Origin: an uncultured Lachnospiraceae bacterium
Lineage (GTDB): Bacteria; Bacillota; Clostridia; Lachnospirales; Lachnospiraceae
Assembly (NCBI GenBank): GCA_910578825.1
Contig: CAJTSB010000006.1
Span: 2,454-39,656 of the forward strand
Reading direction: 5' to 3'
DNA length: 37,203 nucleotides
Part shown: positions 31,568-37,203 of the stretch, in pieces
Layout of the letters: each line of letters starts with the position of its first letter
Numbering within the stretch: the first letter of the stretch is position 1
Program-made: the position numbers and the translations under genes
Notes under the pieces: generated by a model
Seen by the model: the letters and a program-made list of their open reading frames with translations, nothing else
The model's database searches: none
Told to the model about the DNA's origin: nothing

Positions 31568-34395
31568 ACATTTTTCATAAAGTCACACTCAGATATTTGA
31601 AAGAAAACCGTACGCGGACACTGGTAACAATTGTGGGAATTATCCTCTCCGCAGCAATGTTCACCGCTGTAACCACCAGTATCTCCTCTCTGCGAAATTA
31701 CTTAATCAACTCCACCATTTACGAAAATGGAAACTGGTATGGCGCAATTTACGGTCTGTCCGCCGAAGAGAGCAAACAACTGATCTCAGACTCCCGCACG
31801 AAACAGTCGGTTTCCATGGAACTTTACGGTTTCGCAGATTTAAAGGAATCCAAAAACGATGCCAAACCCTATCTCTGTGTCTACGGCATCCAGCCAGATT
31901 TTACAGATATGATGCCTGTACATCTTCTGGAAGGCCGCTTTCCGGAAAACAGCAAGGAAATCCTGCTGCCGGAACATTTAAAGAGCAATGGCGGCATCGA
32001 CTGGAACGTAGGAGACAGTCTCTCTCTGGATCTGGGAACGCGCATTACCAGCCTGGGCGATCCCCTGACAAACGAAGATGCATACAATAACGGAAGGGAC
32101 GCCTCTTATATAGATGGCAAACCTGTGACCCCCTTAACAGAACAACTGCTTCCCAAAGAAACGAAACGTTATACCGTTGTTGGCATCTATGAGCGCCCCA
32201 ACTATGAGTCCTACATTGCCCCTGGATATACTGCGCTCACCATCGGAGAGAGCAGCCCAAGGCATACTTACAGCCTCTATCTGCGCACAGATCCCGGACG
32301 GCATGTGGCAGACACAATTGAGCAGATGTTCGGGGAATATGAGGGCGCGGGATGGCAGTTGCATTATGACTTGCTGAGAATTTACGGCTATTCCGGCGAA
32401 TCCTCTTACAACCGGGTATTGCGGAATCTGGGAGCCATACTGATTCTGATTATCATGTTCGGCTCCATCTCGCTGATATACAACGCCTTTTCCATCTCAG
32501 TCAGCGAGCGTACCAAACAGTTCGGCCTGCTTGCCTCCATCGGCGCAACCAGACGCCAATTGACAAGGAGCGTAATCTTTGAATCAATTTTCCTAAGTAT
32601 CATCGGTATCCCGCTGGGGATTTTATCCGGACTTTTGGGCATTGCAGTCACTTTCTATTTTGTACAGGATATGATGGCAAGCGTTTTGGGTGTTGCTTTT
32701 AGCGGAAACTATCAGATGATGCGGCTCTCCATGATTTTGGGTCCCACCAAAAACGTCGCTTTGCGCCTGTATCCCTCTTTTGGCGCACTGGCAATTGCGA
32801 TTGCCGTATCTCTGTTGACAGTAGTAATCTCCGCCTATATTCCAGCGCGGCGCGCCATGAAAAAATCCGCCATCGAGGCCATCCGCCAGAGCAACGATAT
32901 CTCCATCCGCGCAAAAAAAGTAAAGACTTCATGGCTGACGCAGAAACTTTTCGGTCTGGAAGGAATGCTTGCCAGCAAGAATTACAAGCGCAATCGCAGA
33001 AAATACCGGGCAACTGTTATTTCCCTTTTTCTAAGCGTTGTACTGTTTATCTCGGCCAGCAGTTTCTGTGCATACCTCTCACAGTCCGCCAGAACCGTCT
33101 TAAACGATAATTATTATGATCTGGCATATATGTACCATACATCAGAAGGTGATACTCCAGATTCCCTGCTTGCCGATTTGTCAAAGCATCCGGACATCAC
33201 GGATTCTACCTATCATACGAGGTTGTTTTTTGATTGCCCGGTGGAAACAAAAAACGTTAATCCCAAACTGCTGGATTTCTATAAAATGGAACTAGAAGTG
33301 CCGGGGGAAACCTATGTAGAATACGAAGAAACGAATTTGAGCGTATCCCTGGTTTTTCTGGAAGAAAAAGCATTCCGCACTTATCTGCAAAAGCTAAACC
33401 TGCCGGAAGACGACTATTTTAACAAGGAAGAGCCCAAGGCTGTTGCCGCGGATTCACTGCGCCTGTATTCCAGTTCGATGCGGAAATATTACAGCTTACC
33501 CGCCTTTACAAACAACCCGGACACGCTGACACTCTACCTTACCAGAGAACGGGAAAATTATGATTACAGCGGCTCTTACCGGAATGATAACGGCACTCCG
33601 GTCTGCGACTTTTATCATATGGGGTCTGATGATGAAATCAAAACTTTTACCCGGGAGGAGTCCTGCCTGCCGCTCCCACTCTCGATTGGAGCAGTCACAC
33701 AGCAGACGCCGGATTTCTTCACTGCTGATTCAGAAACCATACTGCTGTTTTACCCCTATGGCATGTTGGATTACGTTTTTACCGGATTGGAAAAAGATAC
33801 AAACTATTATCAGATTAGCGAAATGCCGCTCAGTGAAAATACCTCCACTGAACTGTTATTTAAGTGCAAAGATCACCATACCGCTGACAGTTACGCTTTC
33901 ATGGCAAAATTGTTGATGGACAAAGGCGACGACACCTCAAGCCTTACCGATTACGCTGCCTCCGTCGAAAGCAGCCGTGCAATGATTAACGTAATCAATA
34001 TTTTTTCCTATGGGTTCATCATACTGATATCCCTGATTGCGGCGGCAAATGTATTTAACACAATTTCCACCAACATCAATCTGCGCAGGAGAGAATTTGC
34101 CATGCTCAAATCCATCGGTATGACGCCAAAAGCCTTCTCAAAAATGATGGACTTTGAATGCCTCCTCTATGGCTTTAAGGGGCTTTTGTACGGTCTTCCA
34201 GTCTCCTTTGTCATGACCTGGATGATCTATAACGCCATCGGGCAAGGGCTGGAAATTGCCTTCTTTATACCCTGGTACAGCATTACCATCGCTATTGGCA
34301 GCGTATTTCTGGTCGTATTTATCACCATGCTGTACTCCATGAGGCGGATACGGAAAGAAAATACAATTGATACGCTGAGGAATGAAAATCTGTAA
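31564..34395 (+). CDS. FtsX-type ABC transporter permease, module 2
   Basis: The 943-residue membrane protein has two FtsX units of four segments each, with outside domains of about 215 and 275 residues (between segments 1-2 and 5-6). Unit patterns are QFGLLASIGATRRQL and EFAMLKSIGMTPKAF. It is longer than the module 1 permease and differs from the ten-segment BceB type, so it resembles the eight-segment permeases of Clostridia and streptococci (for example the Vex type) more closely. The second outside domain is rich in Tyr and acidic residues. Its role in export or removal of antimicrobial peptides is inferred from the module. Confidence 0.88.
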   Translation: MNIFHKVTLRYLKENRTRTLVTIVGIILSAAMFTAVTTSISSLRNYLINSTIYENGNWYGAIYGLSAEESKQLISDSRTKQSVSMELYGFADLKESKNDAKPYLCVYGIQPDFTDMMPVHLLEGRFPENSKEILLPEHLKSNGGIDWNVGDSLSLDLGTRITSLGDPLTNEDAYNNGRDASYIDGKPVTPLTEQLLPKETKRYTVVGIYERPNYESYIAPGYTALTIGESSPRHTYSLYLRTDPGRHVADTIEQMFGEYEGAGWQLHYDLLRIYGYSGESSYNRVLRNLGAILILIIMFGSISLIYNAFSISVSERTKQFGLLASIGATRRQLTRSVIFESIFLSIIGIPLGILSGLLGIAVTFYFVQDMMASVLGVAFSGNYQMMRLSMILGPTKNVALRLYPSFGALAIAIAVSLLTVVISAYIPARRAMKKSAIEAIRQSNDISIRAKKVKTSWLTQKLFGLEGMLASKNYKRNRRKYRATVISLFLSVVLFISASSFCAYLSQSARTVLNDNYYDLAYMYHTSEGDTPDSLLADLSKHPDITDSTYHTRLFFDCPVETKNVNPKLLDFYKMELEVPGETYVEYEETNLSVSLVFLEEKAFRTYLQKLNLPEDDYFNKEEPKAVAADSLRLYSSSMRKYYSLPAFTNNPDTLTLYLTRERENYDYSGSYRNDNGTPVCDFYHMGSDDEIKTFTREESCLPLPLSIGAVTQQTPDFFTADSETILLFYPYGMLDYVFTGLEKDTNYYQISEMPLSENTSTELLFKCKDHHTADSYAFMAKLLMDKGDDTSSLTDYAASVESSRAMINVINIFSYGFIILISLIAAANVFNTISTNINLRRREFAMLKSIGMTPKAFSKMMDFECLLYGFKGLLYGLPVSFVMTWMIYNAIGQGLEIAFFIPWYSITIAIGSVFLVVFITMLYSMRRIRKENTIDTLRNENL

Positions 34396-34408
34396 ATACA
34401 ATAATTCC

Positions 34409-36466
34409 TTATTCTGCCGCTTCCCCCTGTGGCGCCCCCTCTTCGGGGGTAACCACATTGTAATCGTAATCGTTTTCATCAATATAGGGCAGGAAATCTA
34501 CCGGCTCCAACTGCCAGTGGATCGAGCTCATAAAGTTCTTCCAGATATTCCCGGGATAGCTTGCACCTGACAATCCCGGAAGCTCTCTCGGCATATCATA
34601 TCCCACCCATACACTGGTGGTAAAGTAATCCGTATAGCCTACAAACCATCCGTCTTTGTTGTCATTGGTTGTTCCTGTTTTTCCCGCGCAGGGCATATTG
34701 TCAAGAGCAAGGCCGCGTCCGGTTCCGGACTGAACCACGGACACCATCATATCCGTCATCATCCGCGCTGCGTTCAGCTTATATACTTCCTTTTCTGTTT
34801 GCTCCGTCTCCAGGATCACGTTGTCCTCGGAATCCGTAATTTTCATAATACAGGTAGGCTCCCGATACTTTCCATCATTCTGAATCGCAGAGTAAGCGGA
34901 CGCCATCTCCACGGCAGATACGCCGTTTGTAAAACCACCCAGCGCACTGGTAGGACGCTCATCCTGCACATCCAATCTGGCAAAATTCATCTCTTTGAGG
35001 TAAGAAAGTCCAACCTGAGGCGTCAATTCTTCAAGCAGGTTCCATGCCACTGTATTTTTGGAAGTCTGCACGGCGTAGCGCAGAGAAACATTTCCCTCAT
35101 AACCGCCGCCCGCATTGGAAGGGCCTTCTTCCGTCTTCACATCCTGCACCGTGGAATCCGGCGTATAATTCCGCTCCAGCGCCGGCGTATAAACAATCAG
35201 CGGCTTAATGGAACTTCCCGGCTGACGGTAACTCTGATAGGCACGATTTAACGTGTAACCCGGTAGATCCTGGTTTCTGCCGCCAACGATTGCCTTCACA
35301 TACCCTGTATGATTATCAATACATACCGCAGATCCCTGAAGAGTGAAAACTCCCTCCTCATTCTGCTCCGTAAACTCTGCAAGCCCATTGTTCACTGAAT
35401 CCTGAAGCAATTGCTGCATATTCAGGTCAATAGACGTATAAATACGATATCCCTGTGTGTACAGGCTTTTCTGACATTCCTCGTACAGAAGGTCATATTC
35501 CTCCTGATAAGACGTGCGCTCCTCCACAGAATCAAATTCATAACAGAATTCAAATCCCTGCTGTTTCATCAGCTCGCGAATCGCACAGTTGTAAGTGTAG
35601 GTTTCAACATAGTCGCTCTTGGTCTTCTGCGGACGATTTAAAACAATCTCCTGCGCCTTTGCATCCTCGCAGGTATCCGATTTAATCTTACCGTCATCCC
35701 GCATTTGATTTAAAATCCTGTCCCGGCGCTTGATGGTATTTTCCGGATTCTGCACCGGATCATACAATGTGGGATTGTTTGGAATCGCACAAAGAAATGC
35801 AATCTGTGACAAATCAAGGTTATTCACATCCGTATCGAAATATCCCTTGCTTGCCGCCTGTATACCATAATAACCATTCCCAAAATAAATGTTATTCAGA
35901 TAAAACTCCATAATCTTGTTCTTGCTGTAAATCTTTTCCAGCTCCACAGCAATAAACATCTCCTCTATCTTACGCTCCCATTTAACGTCCTGGTTGAGGA
36001 AAATATTTCTGGCAAGCTGCTGCGTAATCGTACTACCGCCCTGCGTAACCTTGCCATTTTGAATCATCGCCTTGGCAGCTCGTAAAATTGCCTTGACGTC
36101 AATGCCGTTGTGATTATAAAATTTCTTATCCTCAATACTTACCATGGCAGCCGGCGCATAAGCCGGTATATGGTCGTAATCAAGATAATACACATCCTTT
36201 TCACCCTTCAGCGTAGAAACCAGCGTACCATTTGCATCGTACACAAGGCTTGTCTCTACGGAGCGGAACGTACTCTCATCCGACTTGCGCACCAGCTCCT
36301 TTGCCTCTTTCTGAAGCTTGCTTACGGTGTTGGCATATCCGCCGAAAAAATACCATCCCAGCGCAACCGCTACCAATATCAGCAAAAAAATCTGAAATTT
36401 AGCCAAAAACCAGAATACACGATATTTCTTTTTTTTCTTCTGTTTCTGCTTTTTCTTTTCACTCAT
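34409..36466 (-). CDS. Class A penicillin-binding protein, bifunctional glycosyltransferase/transpeptidase
   Basis: The 685-residue enzyme polymerises glycan strands and cross-links peptides outside the membrane. A very basic cytoplasmic tail (first 15 residues) precedes a single membrane anchor (about 20-42). The GT51 domain (about 80-255) has the catalytic Glu112 (EDKKFY) and TQGGSTITQQLARN (141-154). The transpeptidase has the acylated Ser418 (SSIK, 418-421), SKN (469-471) and KTGTT near residue 595, so it should bind beta-lactams. A short acidic tail follows. It resembles PBP1a/PonA. It follows the upstream ATPase gene by only eight bases and so is probably co-transcribed with it. Confidence 0.94.
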   Translation of the reverse strand: MSEKKKQKQKKKKKYRVFWFLAKFQIFLLILVAVALGWYFFGGYANTVSKLQKEAKELVRKSDESTFRSVETSLVYDANGTLVSTLKGEKDVYYLDYDHIPAYAPAAMVSIEDKKFYNHNGIDVKAILRAAKAMIQNGKVTQGGSTITQQLARNIFLNQDVKWERKIEEMFIAVELEKIYSKNKIMEFYLNNIYFGNGYYGIQAASKGYFDTDVNNLDLSQIAFLCAIPNNPTLYDPVQNPENTIKRRDRILNQMRDDGKIKSDTCEDAKAQEIVLNRPQKTKSDYVETYTYNCAIRELMKQQGFEFCYEFDSVEERTSYQEEYDLLYEECQKSLYTQGYRIYTSIDLNMQQLLQDSVNNGLAEFTEQNEEGVFTLQGSAVCIDNHTGYVKAIVGGRNQDLPGYTLNRAYQSYRQPGSSIKPLIVYTPALERNYTPDSTVQDVKTEEGPSNAGGGYEGNVSLRYAVQTSKNTVAWNLLEELTPQVGLSYLKEMNFARLDVQDERPTSALGGFTNGVSAVEMASAYSAIQNDGKYREPTCIMKITDSEDNVILETEQTEKEVYKLNAARMMTDMMVSVVQSGTGRGLALDNMPCAGKTGTTNDNKDGWFVGYTDYFTTSVWVGYDMPRELPGLSGASYPGNIWKNFMSSIHWQLEPVDFLPYIDENDYDYNVVTPEEGAPQGEAAE

Positions 36467-36474
36467 ACCTGTTC

Positions 36475-37203
36475 CTATCTGCTAAGCAAAATCTTTCCGT
36501 AAGGAATGCTGTTCCTCTCAAGAATCTCCATTTCCCTGCGCTGGCACGTAAAGAGGAAAATCTGTCCTTTCTGTCTGCTCAACCATTTCAGCGCAGATTC
36601 CAGACGTTTTTCATCGAAGGATGCGAACGCCTCGTCCAGAATAATCGGCATGGATTCCTCTCTGGTAAAAATACTTCCGGCTCCCATCCTGAGCGCCACA
36701 TACATCTGCTCCATTACTCCCTGGCTAAGCTGCCATGGATATAATTTCCGATTGTCCTTTTCGACCACCAGATTCATCTGCTCATCCAGTCCTAACCTGT
36801 CATATTTTCCCTGCGTCATCTCTGTCAAAATCCTGGACACCTCGTCTTCCATCTGATTACGCGAGTCCTGATAAACATTCTGGGACAAATCATGCAACGT
36901 CTGATATGCGATCTCGTATGCCTGAATCTGCAGTTCCAACTCCTCTTCTTCCTCGGAAGGTTTGATGGTCTCCTCTATTTCTTCCTGAAGATTTATCAGC
37001 AATGCCTGTTTTTCTGCAAGCTGCTCCTGTAAAAGCGCTTCTACCGCCTGATGCTTTGCATTCGTCTCCTGACGCTCGTGCACCTTCTTCCACTCCATAT
37101 CTTTCGAAACCGAAATGTCGCGCTCCCTCTTATCTTCTTCCTGCTGCCGGATGAGTTTCTTTAACTGTCTGATTTTCTGGAACCAATGACATGCGCTGCC
37201 GCC
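36475..37203 (-). CDS. C-terminal part of an SMC/SbcC-like coiled-coil ATPase (runs off the window)
   Basis: The frame is open from the right edge, so the gene is partial here: about 242 C-terminal residues. It begins with a long charged coiled coil (rich in Glu, Gln and Lys), then the signature-type stretch LSQGVMEQMYVALRMG, a Walker B with D-loop, MPIILDEAFASFDEKRL, and a switch region FLFTCQRREMEIL. The Walker A part lies beyond the edge. The plan fits YhaN/SbcC-like ATPases, which usually act with a calcineurin-like nuclease in DNA repair. Here the next gene downstream is a penicillin-binding protein. Confidence 0.82.
   Translation of the reverse strand, partial: GGSACHWFQKIRQLKKLIRQQEEDKRERDISVSKDMEWKKVHERQETNAKHQAVEALLQEQLAEKQALLINLQEEIEETIKPSEEEEELELQIQAYEIAYQTLHDLSQNVYQDSRNQMEDEVSRILTEMTQGKYDRLGLDEQMNLVVEKDNRKLYPWQLSQGVMEQMYVALRMGAGSIFTREESMPIILDEAFASFDEKRLESALKWLSRQKGQIFLFTCQRREMEILERNSIPYGKILLSR

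Noticed and set aside
34435..34449. CCCCC-N5-GGGGG hairpin near the end of the permease operon, considered as a terminator
   Set aside because: It lies inside the C-terminal codons of the PBP gene and neither strand has a following T-tract.
1..37203. tRNA or rRNA genes, CRISPR arrays, insertion sequences, prophage or plasmid genes
   Set aside because: I looked for these in the gaps and coding frames and saw none; a tRNAscan or IS search could still find something small that I missed by eye.

Overview
This window looks like a chromosome segment of a gut Firmicute of the class Clostridia, most likely a Lachnospiraceae member. That is an inference from gene content and style: strong AGGAGG ribosome binding sites, TTGACA/TATAAT promoters, long-form HPF, a ROK glucokinase with the Cys motif, NADP-type GdhA, a gut-type beta-glucuronidase, and many RR-HK-ABC transporter modules. 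I saw no rRNA, tRNA, CRISPR array, insertion sequence or prophage gene.

Layout. Bases 190-9611 hold an HD-GYP signalling protein, a beta-glucuronidase and a set of envelope genes: murA, a PrcB-like lipoprotein, plsC, murF, ddl and then the ribosome hibernation factor hpf. Bases 9802-12813 carry an SDR reductase, a small XRE regulator, a GreA-type factor and galM. Bases 12913-15545 carry a double-domain bacteriohemerythrin and a two-gene biotin operon (bioB-bioY) behind a likely BirA operator. Bases 15600-17532 are a visibly AT-richer two-gene cassette with its own promoter and terminator: an AAA ATPase and an RloB-family protein. It resembles the RloAB/AbiL type of phage-defence pair.

Bases 17722-22715 (minus strand) and 29073-34395 (plus strand) are two separate modules with the same plan: response regulator, histidine kinase, ABC ATPase and large FtsX-type permease. 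Such modules usually sense and remove antimicrobial peptides or act on envelope stress. In the second module the ABC genes have their own promoter, preceded by three GTCAC repeats spaced 11 bases apart, a probable binding site for the module's regulator. Between the modules lie gdhA, thiT, a small membrane protein, a methyl-accepting chemotaxis protein, a two-repeat protein of unknown function and glucokinase. The window ends with a class A penicillin-binding protein and the C-terminal part of an SMC/SbcC-like ATPase that runs off the right edge.

How it fits together. Peptidoglycan synthesis is strongly represented (murA, murF, ddl, PBP1a), next to phospholipid synthesis and two envelope-defence modules. 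Vitamin genes (bioB/bioY, thiT) point to reliance on uptake with partial synthesis. The most unusual points are the RloAB-like cassette with an extra cysteine cluster in its ATPase, the tandem hemerythrin in which both domains have Gln in place of the same iron-ligand His, a structured leader at the 5' end of the hpf mRNA, and an unexplained structured spacer upstream of murA.
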